Shown: positions 31,730 to 41,019 of the stretch, piece by piece
Layout of the letters: each line of letters starts with the position of its first letter
How positions within the stretch are numbered: position 1 is the stretch's first letter
Notes under the pieces: model-generated
What the model was told of the DNA's origin: nothing
What the model saw: the letters and a program-made list of their open reading frames with translations, nothing else
Database searches by the model: none
Position numbers and translations under genes: made by a program
Assembly: GCA_027623205.1 (NCBI GenBank)
Contig: JAQBYC010000030.1
Location: forward strand, 1 to 45,959
From: Pseudomonadota bacterium
Lineage (GTDB): Bacteria; Pseudomonadota; Alphaproteobacteria; GCA-2731375
Reading direction: 5' to 3'
Length of the DNA stretch: 45,959 nt

Positions 31730-32079
31730 TACAACCGCGCGTCACGTCGGAACTGTGGGTCATGGCCCACGTCCGCAAATGCAACATCCATTCAATCCCG
31801 GCCATGGTGGTCCGGCGCGGCGACAGCACCGCTGGCGCCATTTTGGTCAAGGTCAATCATCTGGGTCCGGGCTGCCTGGTTCTGGCGTCGGCCAATAGCC
31901 TGGAGGGCAATACCTTTGCCGGCGGACGGCAATGGCGGCGGGCCACCGGCGATGCCCTGGTGCCGGAAACGGAAGCGGATGCCTACATCGCGCGGCAGTT
32001 GAACAGGGATCCCGACCTTTGGGTGCTGGAGATCGAGGATCGTGAAGGGCGCCACCTGATGGAGGATATACTGGCATGA
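31726..32079 (+). CDS. DUF1491 family protein
   Basis: 117-residue alphaproteobacterial protein of unknown function. Q-P-R-V-T-S-E-L-W-V-M-A-H-V-R-K-C (residues 3-19) and V-V-R-R-G-D-S-T-A-G-A-I-L-V-K-V-N (about 30-46) are the conserved DUF1491 blocks, and I-A-R-Q-L-N-R-D-P-D-L-W-V-L-E-I-E-D-R the C-terminal one. TTG at 31726 is preferred because the conserved block begins immediately after it and it overlaps the tag stop by 4 nt (TTGA); an ATG at 31762 would cut into the domain. Joined to the next gene by ATGA. Confidence 0.85.
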   Translation: MIQPRVTSELWVMAHVRKCNIHSIPAMVVRRGDSTAGAILVKVNHLGPGCLVLASANSLEGNTFAGGRQWRRATGDALVPETEADAYIARQLNRDPDLWVLEIEDREGRHLMEDILA

Positions 32080-32978
32080 CGGCGGCTTTCCCCATCGTCG
32101 ATTGCCATCAGCATTTTTGGCGATTGGGCTTGGGCAATTATCCCTGGCTGGAGCAAACTGATGCCGGTCCCCATCGTTATGGTCCCGTCGGCCCGCTGCA
32201 GAATAGTTACCTGCCGGCGGACTATCGTCGTGACACGGCCGGTTTTGCGATCACGGCAACGGTGCATGTAGAGGCGGAATGGAACGCCGCCGACCCGGTC
32301 GCCGAGACCCGATGGCTGCATGAGTTGGCGGAAGCCGAGGGCCGGCCCAATGCCATCGTCGCCCAGGCCTGGTTTGCCCGCGACGATATCGCGGCGGTAT
32401 TGCGCGGCCATGCAGCCTTTCCCCTGGTGCGCGGGGTGCGGCAAAAACCCGCGGCCTTGCCTGGTCCGGGGCAGATGCAGACGAGTTTGCCCGGTTCCAT
32501 GTCTGATCCAGAATGGCGGCGCGGCTATGCCCTGTTGGGCAAGTACGGTCTGCACTATGAACTGCAAACCCGCTATTGGCACCTGGAGGAGGCCGCGGCC
32601 CTGGCGCGGGATTTCCCCCATACGGCAATGATTTTGAATCATGCCGGCGTACCCGAAGACCGCAGCGAGACAGGCCTGGCCCTCTGGCGCAAAGGCATGG
32701 AAAGATTGGCCGAACAGCCGAATGTCAAGGTCAAGATTTCCGGCATCGGCGAGCCGAGCCACGCCTGGAGCCAGGAACGCAACGCAGGCGTGGTGCGCGA
32801 GGTTATTGGTATTTTTGGCGTTGACCGTTGTATGTTCGCCTCGAATTATCCAGTCGACCGTCTGGTCGGCTCCTTCGCTGTCATATTCAACGGCTTCCTG
32901 GCCATAACCGAAGGTCTGCCGGACCGCGACCGCCGTAAATTGTTTCATGACAACGCCGTCGCGGCGTATCGACTATAG
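32076..32978 (+). CDS. Amidohydrolase family 2 protein (lactonase-like)
   Basis: 300-residue TIM-barrel hydrolase. I-V-D-C-H-Q-H-F-W-R (about residues 7-16) is the first His-x-His metal motif; L-N-H-A-G-V-P (about 186-192) supplies a later His and F-A-S-N-Y-P-V-D the C-terminal region. This matches the COG3618 group containing L-fuconolactonase and related sugar or aromatic lactonases. Last gene of the ygfZ operon; the link to its neighbours is not obvious. Confidence 0.88.
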   Translation: MTAAFPIVDCHQHFWRLGLGNYPWLEQTDAGPHRYGPVGPLQNSYLPADYRRDTAGFAITATVHVEAEWNAADPVAETRWLHELAEAEGRPNAIVAQAWFARDDIAAVLRGHAAFPLVRGVRQKPAALPGPGQMQTSLPGSMSDPEWRRGYALLGKYGLHYELQTRYWHLEEAAALARDFPHTAMILNHAGVPEDRSETGLALWRKGMERLAEQPNVKVKISGIGEPSHAWSQERNAGVVREVIGIFGVDRCMFASNYPVDRLVGSFAVIFNGFLAITEGLPDRDRRKLFHDNAVAAYRL

Positions 32979-33038
32979 ACGCGGAACCTGGCGCGCGGCC
33001 GTGGGCACCAAATTTTCTTCAAGGCGCAACCAAAGAGT

Positions 33039-34166
33039 CTAAAACGCCAGCAGGGTGCCGATGATGAATTCCGTTGATTTGTTCTCGATCGTCGGCGAAT
33101 TCAGATTGTCACCCACAACCCAATAGGTAATGCCGCCCGTTAAGACGATACCAGGCCCCAAATTGTAGCCCACGCCGGCCTGATAACCATCGGTTTCGTC
33201 CTGACCCAGTCCGGCGCCTTCCTCAACCTCTCCATGCGCATAGGCAACGCCAGTAGTCCAGGGGCCTGTGCGATAACTCAGGCCCAGGGAATAGTCGGTG
33301 CGGTCCGTATTCGGGGCAAAGGTGCCTTGGTTGTCTTTGCGGTAATCAGCACCGAAGGTAAAGCCGCCATAACCAAGCTCCATGCCAAGGCCCCATTGGT
33401 CCTGATCCTCGGCTCCAGCGGCTGTGACGGCCGCGGCGGTACCTTCCACGGTACCCTGGGAGATAGCAGCGTACAGCGCCAAATTCAGGCCGCCGAACTC
33501 CCGTACATAGTTCACGGCTGCTTCGATGGTTTCCGACTGCTGGCCGGTGTCGCGCTTACTTTGCAATCCGGTGCCGGCGCTGGTGCATGCCACGGCCGGC
33601 GGTGCACAATTGTCCGGGGTGTAGGACAGGCCCAATTGAAGGCCGCCCATGCGTGGCGTGAAATATGTGATCCTTTCAGCCTTGCCGCCAACGTTGACGA
33701 TCACGGCAGGCGCGCCCACCGAGTTACCCAATTGGGAAAACGTAAGGTCGGGCGAGGCGAGGCCCACGCCGTCGATCGCCCAGGGTGAGCCGTAATACAT
33801 AAGCTCCGATGCCGGGTTTTCCTGGCCAAAGTTCACCCGGCCAAAGGTACCCTCGACGAAAATGAACGATTCGTCGATCAGAGGGGCTTTGGTCTCGCCC
33901 TCCAGCTGAATACTGACGCCGAAGGAAATGCCGTTATCAAGGGTTGTTTCGCCCCTGAAGTGGATCTCTGAATCCTGGGCAATCCCATGATCGCGGAAGG
34001 CCGCGCCGGGTTTGCCCGGACCGTCCGACTGATCACCGTAAACCGCAAAGGCATGCCAGAAACCGCCCAGGCCAAGTTGGATTTTTTCCGCCCCCTGCGC
34101 CACGCCCATGGCAAGCAGCATGCCGCCTGCGACCATCGCCGTGGTCCCCCAAAATCTAGTTGTCAC
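33039..34166 (-). CDS. Outer-membrane porin
   Basis: Beta-barrel porin of the general alphaproteobacterial/Gram-negative type. Starting at GTG 34166 the N-terminus M-T-T-R-F-W-G-T-T-A-M-V-A is a signal peptide with cleavage after A-Q-G-A; an ATG at 34217 would add 17 unusual residues. G-G-F-W-H-A-F-A-V-Y-G-D-Q begins the barrel, F-G-R-V-N-F-G-Q-E-N (about 112-121) is typical of porins, and the protein ends in L-L-A-F with the C-terminal Phe needed for BAM-mediated assembly. About 375 residues. Solute selectivity unknown. Confidence 0.9.
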   Translation of the reverse strand: MTTRFWGTTAMVAGGMLLAMGVAQGAEKIQLGLGGFWHAFAVYGDQSDGPGKPGAAFRDHGIAQDSEIHFRGETTLDNGISFGVSIQLEGETKAPLIDESFIFVEGTFGRVNFGQENPASELMYYGSPWAIDGVGLASPDLTFSQLGNSVGAPAVIVNVGGKAERITYFTPRMGGLQLGLSYTPDNCAPPAVACTSAGTGLQSKRDTGQQSETIEAAVNYVREFGGLNLALYAAISQGTVEGTAAAVTAAGAEDQDQWGLGMELGYGGFTFGADYRKDNQGTFAPNTDRTDYSLGLSYRTGPWTTGVAYAHGEVEEGAGLGQDETDGYQAGVGYNLGPGIVLTGGITYWVVGDNLNSPTIENKSTEFIIGTLLAF

Positions 34167-34599
34167 GAAAGCCCAATTTCCGCGGTTGCGACGCCGATGC
34201 CATCCGGTGCGAGTCATCTATTCGTTGATAGAGGTTAATGGTTAAATATCTGCAAATGGCCCCGCACCGGCGCTTAGGAATGCCCTTATATTTGGGCATT
34301 GCCATGTTTGATTGTGAAATCTAGAAAACCCGACTGAAAATTATAATAACAACCCGACATCTGTATAATTTCAGTCCCCGGCGCAGGCAAAATAGTTAAG
34401 TATTGGGAACGCTGACCGCAATTTCTTGCTCCATTTCTTTGGGTTGACCGGCTGGTACGACGGTATGCCGCCGCCGTGGAATGGCGCTCTTGGTCAGCCG
34501 GCAGGCGCCACGGTATCCATGCGCCATTGTCTCCCATCCTGCCGAGACGTTATGGTGCTGCAGGGTCGCGGCGAATTAGCAAGTTGAAGGCGGAATTGC
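34167..34599. other. AT-richer intergenic region between porin and CoA-transferase genes
   Basis: No convincing gene in about 430 bp. AATGCCC (34279-34285) and GGGCATT (34294-34300) form a perfect inverted repeat around an 8-nt AT-rich loop, about 115-135 nt upstream of the porin start, and could be an operator or the terminator of a small transcript. The stretch 34305-34400 is unusually AT-rich for this window, as expected around a strong porin promoter. No further element recognised. Confidence 0.4.
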
Positions 34600-35751
34600 A
34601 TGCATGATCAAACAGGTGAGTTGGCGCCGGGACCATTGGATGGGATTCGGGTGCTGGATTTTTCCATGTTCCTTGCTGGACCGTATTGCACCCGCCTGAT
34701 GGCCGATATGGGCGCGGAAATTATCAAGGTCGAGCCGCCGGGGGGGGATTTCTTGCGGCACGCGCCACCATTTCGCGACGGGAAAAGCGCGTATTTTGGG
34801 CAAATCAACTGCGGTAAGAAAAGCCTGGAACTGGATATGAAAAGCGAACAGGGCCGCGAATTGGTGCGCCGCCTGAGCGCAAGGGTCGACGTGGTGCTGG
34901 AAAATTTTCGACCCGGCGTGATGGCGCGTCTGGGCCTGGATTATCAGACCTTGTCGGCATTGCGGCCGGATCTGGTCTATTGCTCGGTCTCGGGCTATGG
35001 GCAAAACGGACCGGGCGCCCAACGAGCCGCCTTCGCGCCGATCATCCACGCTGCCTCCGGTTACGATCTGATCATGATGGATTATCAGGGTATTGGCGAT
35101 CGCCCGCCAGCCACGCGTTCCACGGTGGCGGATATCCTGGGCGCAACCCATGCCTTTGGCGCCATCAACGCCGCCCTGGTGCAGCGTCTGCTGACGGGCC
35201 GGGGGCAATATATCGATGTGGCCATGATGGATGCCATGCATAACTTGCTTGCCTATGAATATCAGGCCGCCCAGATGGAAAATCCGGATCGGCCTATCGT
35301 TTTTTCCCCAATCCGCACGGCCGATGGTTTTGTCATGGTGGCGCCGGTCAGCCCGGCGAATTTCGCCGCCCTGGCGCACGCCGCCGGGCGCCCCGAACTG
35401 GTCGATGATCCCCGTTTCGCCGCCGTAACGGTCCGCGTGCGGAACTGGGATTTGTTATTGGCGGAGATCGAACTATGGTCCCTGACGCAGACCACGGATG
35501 CCTGTGAAGGCGCGATCCAGACGGCCGGTTGCCCGTGCACCCGTTATCTGCGAATTGGCCAGTCCATGGTCGAGCCGCAAATTACTGCCCGTGGCGCGGC
35601 CGTGCAGATCGGCGGCGTCGACGACCCTTACAAGGTCGCCAATTGCCCGGCGCAATTCGCAGGCACAAACGTTGGCGCGCGGCCCTGGGTGCCCAGCCTG
35701 GGCCAGCATAACAAAGAGATTTTCGCGGAAGTCGGCCTATCCACGGATTGA
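34600..35751 (+). CDS. CaiB/BaiF family (class III) CoA-transferase
   Basis: 383-residue family III CoA-transferase. G-I-R-V-L-D-F-S-M-F-L-A-G-P-Y-C (about residues 11-26), G-A-E-I-I-K-V-E-P-P-G-G-D (about 38-50), and Y-I-D-V-A-M-M-D-A-M-H-N-L-L with the catalytic Asp are the family signatures. Such enzymes move CoA between carboxylic acids such as formyl-, carnitine-, succinyl- or citramalyl-CoA; the substrates here cannot be assigned. Single gene, ending about 70 bp before coaBC. Confidence 0.92.
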   Translation: MHDQTGELAPGPLDGIRVLDFSMFLAGPYCTRLMADMGAEIIKVEPPGGDFLRHAPPFRDGKSAYFGQINCGKKSLELDMKSEQGRELVRRLSARVDVVLENFRPGVMARLGLDYQTLSALRPDLVYCSVSGYGQNGPGAQRAAFAPIIHAASGYDLIMMDYQGIGDRPPATRSTVADILGATHAFGAINAALVQRLLTGRGQYIDVAMMDAMHNLLAYEYQAAQMENPDRPIVFSPIRTADGFVMVAPVSPANFAALAHAAGRPELVDDPRFAAVTVRVRNWDLLLAEIELWSLTQTTDACEGAIQTAGCPCTRYLRIGQSMVEPQITARGAAVQIGGVDDPYKVANCPAQFAGTNVGARPWVPSLGQHNKEIFAEVGLSTD

Positions 35752-35819
35752 TAATCCAGCCGTCGTCCATCTATTGCTGAAACTGTGGTCTTGGGGTTTC
35801 CACACAATGAAAACGTGAT

Positions 35820-37046
35820 ATGGTGAATGGCATGCTGACCGGCAAACAAATTCTTTTGATCATTAGTGGCGGCATCGCCGCCTATAAGGCCTTGGATCTG
35901 ATTCGCCGTCTGAAGGAACGGGGTGCCGGGGTGCGTTGCGTTCTGACCGCCGGCGGGGCGCAATTCGTTACGCCATTGTCCGTGGCGGCGCTGTCCGAAA
36001 ACGCGGTCTTTCAGGATCTGTTTTCATTGAAGGATGAAAGTGAAATGGGCCATATCCGCCTCTCCCGCGAGGCGGATATGCTGGTCGTGGCGCCGGCCAG
36101 CGCCGATTTGATGGCAAAAATGGCCGCCGGCCTGGCCGATGATCTCGCTTCGACCATACTGCTGGCAACGGACAAGCCGGTGCTTTTCGCCCCGGCCATG
36201 AACACGCGGATGTGGGAGCATCCGGCGACCCAGCGAAATTTGGCCACTCTGTTGGACGATGGTCTGCGGGCCATTGGGCCGGGTCAGGGTGATCTGGCCT
36301 GTGGCGAAGTTGGTGCCGGGCGCATGTCGGAACCAATGGAGATTGTCGCCGCCATTGAAGACATGCTCATTGCCGCGGCGCCGGCGGCGCCGTTAAAGGG
36401 CCGCCGGGCTATTGTCACCTCCGGTCCCACATACGAAGCCATCGATCCAGTGCGCTTTCTGGCCAATCGTTCATCGGGCAAGCAAGGCCATGCCATTGCC
36501 GCGGCCTTGGCCAGACTGGGCGCCGATGTGGTGCTGGTTGCGGGTCCCAACAATCAGCCTGATCCCACCGGGGTTACCGTACAGGGCATAGAATCGGCAA
36601 CCCAGATGCTGGCCGCTTGCGAGACCGCCCTGCCCGCCGATATCGCCGTTTGCGCGGCGGCGGTGGCCGATTGGCGGGTCGCCGGCGAGACGGAACAAAA
36701 ACTGAAAAAAGATGGCAGCGGCCGCCCCCCCGTCCTGGCCCTGGTGGAAAATCCGGATATTTTGGCGACCCTTGGCCACCTGAACGCTGGCCGGCCCCGT
36801 CTGGTTGTCGGCTTCGCCGCTGAAACAGAAAAGGTCGTGGCACATGCGCAAGACAAGCGTGTGCGCAAGGGCTGTGACTGGATCGTGGCCAATGACGTGG
36901 GTGCGGGCACCGGGGTCATGGGTGGTGATGAAAATACCGTACACCTGATTACTGCCCAGGGCGTGGAAGATTGGCCGACCATGAGCAAAGACGCGGTGGC
37001 GGATGCCTTGGCCGGGCGGATCGCCGATCATTTTGCCGCCGGATAG
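35820..37046 (+). CDS. coaBC: Bifunctional phosphopantothenoylcysteine decarboxylase / phosphopantothenate-cysteine ligase
   Basis: 408-residue fusion catalysing two steps of CoA synthesis. The N-terminal CoaC flavoprotein has [10 protein letters not shown] (about residues 15-24), the catalytic His in [18 protein letters not shown] and P-A-M-N-T-R-M-W. The CoaB half begins near 190 with [17 protein letters not shown] and contains F-A-A-E-T-E and N-D-V. Start could be ATG 35820 or ATG 35832, the latter with a closer GGTGA. Followed 4 bp later by dut. Confidence 0.95.
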   Translation: MVNGMLTGKQILLIISGGIAAYKALDLIRRLKERGAGVRCVLTAGGAQFVTPLSVAALSENAVFQDLFSLKDESEMGHIRLSREADMLVVAPASADLMAKMAAGLADDLASTILLATDKPVLFAPAMNTRMWEHPATQRNLATLLDDGLRAIGPGQGDLACGEVGAGRMSEPMEIVAAIEDMLIAAAPAAPLKGRRAIVTSGPTYEAIDPVRFLANRSSGKQGHAIAAALARLGADVVLVAGPNNQPDPTGVTVQGIESATQMLAACETALPADIAVCAAAVADWRVAGETEQKLKKDGSGRPPVLALVENPDILATLGHLNAGRPRLVVGFAAETEKVVAHAQDKRVRKGCDWIVANDVGAGTGVMGGDENTVHLITAQGVEDWPTMSKDAVADALAGRIADHFAAG

Positions 37047-37050
37047 AACG

Positions 37051-37500
37051 ATGATTGCAATCCCGGTGCAACGATTGGCGCATGGTTCAGGGCTGGCCTT
37101 GCCGGAACGGGCGACCGTGGATAGTGCCGGCCTGGATCTGTTGGCGGCGGTAGCGGGGGATGTAATCCTGGCCCCCGGCGGCCGGGCGTTGATCCCAACG
37201 GGCATCGCGCTGGCCTTGCCCGCAGGCCATGAAGGGCAGGTGCGGCCGCGCTCCGGGTTGGCGCTGAAACATGGGGTGACCGTACTGAACAGTCCCGGCA
37301 CCATTGATGCGGATTATCGAGGCGAGATTGGGGTCATTCTGATCAATCTCGGCGAAATACCCTTCACGGTACGGCGCGGTGAACGTATCGCCCAATTGAT
37401 TATCGCCGTCGTCGCCGATGCCACGCTAACCGAAGTTGCAAGCTTGCCGGCCAGCGAACGCGGTAAAGGCGGTTTCGGATCCACCGGGCCGGGAGGTTAG
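37051..37500 (+). CDS. dut: Deoxyuridine 5'-triphosphate nucleotidohydrolase
   Basis: 149-residue trimeric dUTPase. All five motifs are visible: D-S-A-G-L-D-L (1), R-P-R-S-G-L-A (2), [13 protein letters not shown] (3), R-G-E-R-I-A-Q-L (4) and G-K-G-G-F-G-S-T-G (5, P-loop-like tail). ATG at 37051 lies 4 bp after coaBC, the classical coaBC-dut pairing of bacteria. Keeps dUTP low and makes dUMP. Confidence 0.96.
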   Translation: MIAIPVQRLAHGSGLALPERATVDSAGLDLLAAVAGDVILAPGGRALIPTGIALALPAGHEGQVRPRSGLALKHGVTVLNSPGTIDADYRGEIGVILINLGEIPFTVRRGERIAQLIIAVVADATLTEVASLPASERGKGGFGSTGPGG

Positions 37501-37502
37501 CT

Positions 37503-37967
37503 GTGCTGCGGTTGTCGAAAAAAACCCTGTATGTGCTGGAAGCGGTGCTGGATATTGCCTGCAATGCCCGTCCCGATCCGGTGCAGTCGAAGGATATCGC
37601 CCAACGTCAGGGTATCCCCCAGCGCTATCTGGAAGGTGCCATGCAGCATCTGGTACGGGCCGGCATCTTGCGTGGCGTGCGTGGCCCTAGGGGCGGCTAT
37701 CGCCTGGCCCGGGAACGCCGGCGCATTGCCGTGGCCGAAATCGTCCGTTTGATGGAAGCACTCGACGGCCATGACGAGGATATGGCGGCATTGGCCGGTT
37801 CCCCCCTGGGACGGGCCGTGGTACAGCCTCTGTGGCAGGAATTGCATGACGATATGATGCGCCGCCTGGAAGCGGTCAGCGTGGAGGATCTGTTCCGTCA
37901 AGCGCGCCAATCAGGCGCCGCCGCCGCGGTCCTCGCGGGGGAGCAAGGCGCTAATTTTGATATCTAG
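37503..37967 (+). CDS. Rrf2 family transcriptional regulator lacking the Fe-S cysteines
   Basis: 154-residue winged-helix regulator. [16 protein letters not shown] (residues 4-19), [16 protein letters not shown] (helix-turn-helix, about 29-44) and [12 protein letters not shown] (wing, about 58-69) are Rrf2 signatures. Only one Cys (about residue 20) is present, so the three-Cys cluster site of IscR/NsrR is absent, as in CymR. GTG start at 37503 follows GGGAGG. It sits directly upstream of cysK, suggesting cysteine-responsive control. Confidence 0.9.
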   Translation: MLRLSKKTLYVLEAVLDIACNARPDPVQSKDIAQRQGIPQRYLEGAMQHLVRAGILRGVRGPRGGYRLARERRRIAVAEIVRLMEALDGHDEDMAALAGSPLGRAVVQPLWQELHDDMMRRLEAVSVEDLFRQARQSGAAAAVLAGEQGANFDI

Positions 37968-37981
37968 GCTTTTGCACAACG

Positions 37982-38962
37982 ATGACAGAACCGGCTAGCA
38001 TGACAGAACGGCGCACCGAAGGGCGGGGCCGGGTCTACGACTCGATTATCGATACCATCGGCGATACGCCGCTGGTTCGCCTCTCGCGGCTACAACGAGA
38101 CGCCGGGGTAGAGGCTGAGATCCTGGCCAAGCTGGAATTCTTCAACCCCCTGTCATCGGTCAAGGACCGCATCGGGGTGGCGATGATCGAGGCAATGGAA
38201 CGAGCCGGTGTCATTGACCCCGAAACGGTGCTCGTCGAACCGACTTCGGGCAACACCGGCATCGCGCTGGCCTTCGTCGCCGCCGCCAAGGGCTATCGCA
38301 TCATTCTGACGATGCCGGAATCCATGTCGATTGAACGCCGCCGCATGCTGTCACTGCTGGGCGCGGAATTGATCCTGACGCCGGCAGAAGAAGGTATTAC
38401 CGGCGCCATCAGGCGGGCCGAGGAACTGGTTGCCACGTTGCCCAATGCGGCCATGCCGCAACAGTTTGAAAATCCCGCCAATCCCGATATTCACCGTCAT
38501 ACAACGGCCCGGGAAATCTGGAATGATACCGGCGGTGCGGTGGATATCGTCGTCGCGGGGGTCGGGACGGGAGGCACGATCACAGGCATCGGCGAAACCC
38601 TGAAACGCCGCAAGCCAGGCCTTAGAATGGTGGCGGTAGAGCCCGAGGACAGCCCGGTTCTGTCGGGCGGCGCGCCGGGCCCCCATAAAATCCAGGGTAT
38701 CGGCGCCGGCATCATTCCCGCCGTCTTGAACCGCGATATTGTCGATGAAGTTTTGACCATTGGCAATGAAACCGCCTTTGAAACGGCCCGGCGCGTCGCC
38801 GTATTGGAGGGGTTGCCTGTGGGAATTTCCTCCGGCGCGGCGCTGGCGGCGGCGCTGGAAGTAGCCGAGCGTCCGGATAGCGTTGGCAAGACCATCGTGG
38901 TCATCGTGCCCTCCTTCGCCGAACGCTATTTGTCCACGGCGCTGTTCGAGGGAATGGCATGA
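37982..38962 (+). CDS. cysK: Cysteine synthase A (O-acetylserine sulfhydrylase)
   Basis: 326-residue PLP enzyme converting O-acetylserine and sulfide to cysteine. The PLP Lys lies in [11 protein letters not shown] (about residues 49-59), the substrate loop is [11 protein letters not shown], and the phosphate loop [11 protein letters not shown] short extra N-terminus ([10 protein letters not shown]) makes ATG at 38000 an alternative to 37982; neither has a strong ribosome-binding site. The rrf2 gene ends 14 bp upstream and the moeB-like gene overlaps the stop as ATGA. Confidence 0.95.
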   Translation: MTEPASMTERRTEGRGRVYDSIIDTIGDTPLVRLSRLQRDAGVEAEILAKLEFFNPLSSVKDRIGVAMIEAMERAGVIDPETVLVEPTSGNTGIALAFVAAAKGYRIILTMPESMSIERRRMLSLLGAELILTPAEEGITGAIRRAEELVATLPNAAMPQQFENPANPDIHRHTTAREIWNDTGGAVDIVVAGVGTGGTITGIGETLKRRKPGLRMVAVEPEDSPVLSGGAPGPHKIQGIGAGIIPAVLNRDIVDEVLTIGNETAFETARRVAVLEGLPVGISSGAALAAALEVAERPDSVGKTIVVIVPSFAERYLSTALFEGMA

Positions 38963-39750
38963 CTGATTTGCAGGACGCGCAGATCGAACGCTACGCCCGC
39001 CATATCGTAATGCAGGAAGTGGGCGGCGTTGGCCAGGCCAAGCTGTTGGCGGCGAAGGTCCTGGTGGTCGGCGCCGGCGGTCTTGGTTCGCCCCTGCTAA
39101 TGTATCTTGCCGCCGCCGGTGTCGGCACGATCGGCGTGGTGGATGACGATGTGGTATCGCTCTCCAACCTGCAACGGCAGATCGCCCATGGCATGTCCGA
39201 TATTGGCCGGGCCAAGGTGGACAGCGCCAAGGATTGCGCCTTTGCGCTGAACCCGGATGTCACGCTGGTTCCCCATCGCATGCGCCTGAACCGTGACAAT
39301 GTCATGGAACTGTTGGCTGACTACGACATCATCGCCGATGGCTCGGACAATTTTGATACCCGGTTTCTGCTCAATGATGCCTGCTTTTTGGCCAGAAAGA
39401 CCCTGGTTTCCGCGGCGGTGCTGCGCTTTGACGGCCAGCTTTCCACCTACAAGGCCTATCTGGGCGGGCCCCATCCCTGCTATCGCTGTATCTTTCCTGA
39501 ACCGCCGCCCCCCGGCGCCATCCCGTCCTGCGCGCAAGGTGGCGTATTGGGCGCCATGGCGGGGATCATGGGTACCATGCAAGCGACGGAAGTCCTGAAA
39601 GAGATATTGGATATTGGTCGGGGTTTTTCAGGCCGGTTATTGATCCACGACGGCCTGGCCGGCGAATTCCGCACCGTCCGGGTCAAGCCCGACCCCGCCT
39701 GTCCCCTCTGCGGCGAGACGCGGCGCATCAGGGATTTGAGCCGCCACTGA
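38959..39750 (+). CDS. moeB: HesA/MoeB/ThiF family adenylyltransferase
   Basis: 263-residue E1-like enzyme that adenylates the C-terminus of a sulfur-carrier protein (MoaD or ThiS). [19 protein letters not shown] (residues 8-26), [12 protein letters not shown] (about 34-45) for ATP, and [10 protein letters not shown] are the signatures. Zinc is bound by C-Y-R-C (about 174-177) and C-P-L-C-G near the C-terminus. No rhodanese domain follows. Placement after cysK suggests cysteine-derived sulfur transfer; MoeB versus ThiF cannot be decided. Confidence 0.9.
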   Translation: MTDLQDAQIERYARHIVMQEVGGVGQAKLLAAKVLVVGAGGLGSPLLMYLAAAGVGTIGVVDDDVVSLSNLQRQIAHGMSDIGRAKVDSAKDCAFALNPDVTLVPHRMRLNRDNVMELLADYDIIADGSDNFDTRFLLNDACFLARKTLVSAAVLRFDGQLSTYKAYLGGPHPCYRCIFPEPPPPGAIPSCAQGGVLGAMAGIMGTMQATEVLKEILDIGRGFSGRLLIHDGLAGEFRTVRVKPDPACPLCGETRRIRDLSRH

Positions 39751-39757
39751 CCGGATG

Positions 39758-39842
39758 AGAGCAATCTTCAATCATTTGGAGTCACACTCGCGACCCAAGT
39801 AATTGGTTCAATTGCTCAATTCTTAAAGAGTCCGAGCATGTA
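39758..39842 (+). repeat. Dispersed structured repeat, copy G (3'-truncated)
   Basis: Begins AGAGCAATCTTCAATCATTT, has the central GGAGTC/GACCC stem, AAGTAATTGGTTCAATTG, CTCAATTCTTAAAGAGTCCG and stops at GAGCATGTAC where the terminal hairpin should be. Starts 8 bp after the moeB stop, between convergent genes. Confidence 0.82.
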
Positions 39843-39873
39843 CCCATCATCACCATCCGCCGGGCCGCGCGAT

Positions 39874-40869
39874 CTAGGCGGGCAGCAGGGATTCGTCGAT
39901 GATGCGGTCGGGGGGCTTGTGGCCATCGGCAAAGGTGCGAATGTTGATCAACACCTTTTCCCCCATGTTGATGCGGCCCTCTATGGTGGCCGAGCCCATG
40001 TGCGGCAGCAGCACCACATTTGGCATTTCCAGCAGTTTCTTGTTAACCGCGGGTTCATGCTCGAAAACATCCAGTCCGGCGCCGGCAATCCGCCCCTCCT
40101 GTAACAGGCGCACCATGGCATCTTCGTCGATGACCTCGCCCCGGGCCGTATTGACGATATAGCATTGCGGGGGCAGCAATTGCAGGCGTCGGGCCGACAG
40201 CAGATGATAGGTGGCCGGCGTATGCGGACAATTGATCGAAATGATGTCCATGCGGGACAGCATCTGATCCAGGCTTTCCCAGTAGGTCGCCTCCAATTCC
40301 GTTTCGATCTCGGGGGCCACCCGGTGACGGTTGTGATAGTGGATCGATAGGCCGAATGCACGTGCGCGCCGGGCCACGGCGGTGCCAATTCGGCCCATGC
40401 CGACAATGCCAAGACGTTTGCCTCCGATGCGATGGCCCAGCATCCAGGTGGGACCCCAGCCCTGCCATTCGCCGGCCCGCAGGACCCGCTCGCCCTCGGT
40501 CAGACGCCGCGGCACGGCCAGAATAAGGGCCATGGTCATGTCAGCCGTATCCTCGGTCAGGACGCCGGGGGTGTTGGTAACGATGATGCCGCGCTCGCGC
40601 GCCGCGTTATGGTCGATATGATCCCAGCCGGTACCGAACGAGGCGATCAGACGTAGACGTTCCCCGGCATTGGAAATGATATCCGCATCAATCCTGTCGG
40701 TCACCGTAGGCACCAGCACATCCGCGATTTTCGCCGCCCCAATCAGATCTGCATGGCTCATGGGGTGGTCGGTCACGTTTAAGCGTGTGTCGAACAACTC
40801 CATCATCCGCGTTTCAATGACGTCCGGCAACTTGCGGGTAACGATGACCAGGGGTTTGTTTTGGGTCAT
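39874..40869 (-). CDS. D-isomer specific 2-hydroxyacid dehydrogenase
   Basis: 331-residue NAD(P)-dependent dehydrogenase of the GRHPR/formate-dehydrogenase-like family. The cofactor loop reads G-I-V-G-M-G-R-I-G-T-A-V-A-R-R (about residues 152-166), N-T-A-R-G-E-V-I-D-E-D-A holds the catalytic Arg region, G-A-G-L-D-V-F-E-H-E-P the Glu, and L-P-H-M-G-S-A-T the catalytic His. It most likely reduces glyoxylate or hydroxypyruvate, although other 2-oxoacids are possible. Divergent from the SH3 protein gene. Confidence 0.92.
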   Translation of the reverse strand: MTQNKPLVIVTRKLPDVIETRMMELFDTRLNVTDHPMSHADLIGAAKIADVLVPTVTDRIDADIISNAGERLRLIASFGTGWDHIDHNAARERGIIVTNTPGVLTEDTADMTMALILAVPRRLTEGERVLRAGEWQGWGPTWMLGHRIGGKRLGIVGMGRIGTAVARRARAFGLSIHYHNRHRVAPEIETELEATYWESLDQMLSRMDIISINCPHTPATYHLLSARRLQLLPPQCYIVNTARGEVIDEDAMVRLLQEGRIAGAGLDVFEHEPAVNKKLLEMPNVVLLPHMGSATIEGRINMGEKVLINIRTFADGHKPPDRIIDESLLPA

Positions 40870-41019
40870 GAATAACTCTCGCGCAGGCAGGGTTAGGGCC
40901 GGAAACGACCGGGGCGGCTCTTACCGGCAAGTCTCTAGCAGACTGGACGCGTCCCGACAAATACGCTTGTACCGAATGTCTGCTTGACCTGCCGCCGTAA
41001 GGGTTGGCATAAAGTTGAA

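Noticed and set aside
6794-39842. CRISPR array or tandem rRNA-like repeat
   Set aside because: The repeats are dispersed singly in both orientations over 33 kb and have no spacer periodicity.
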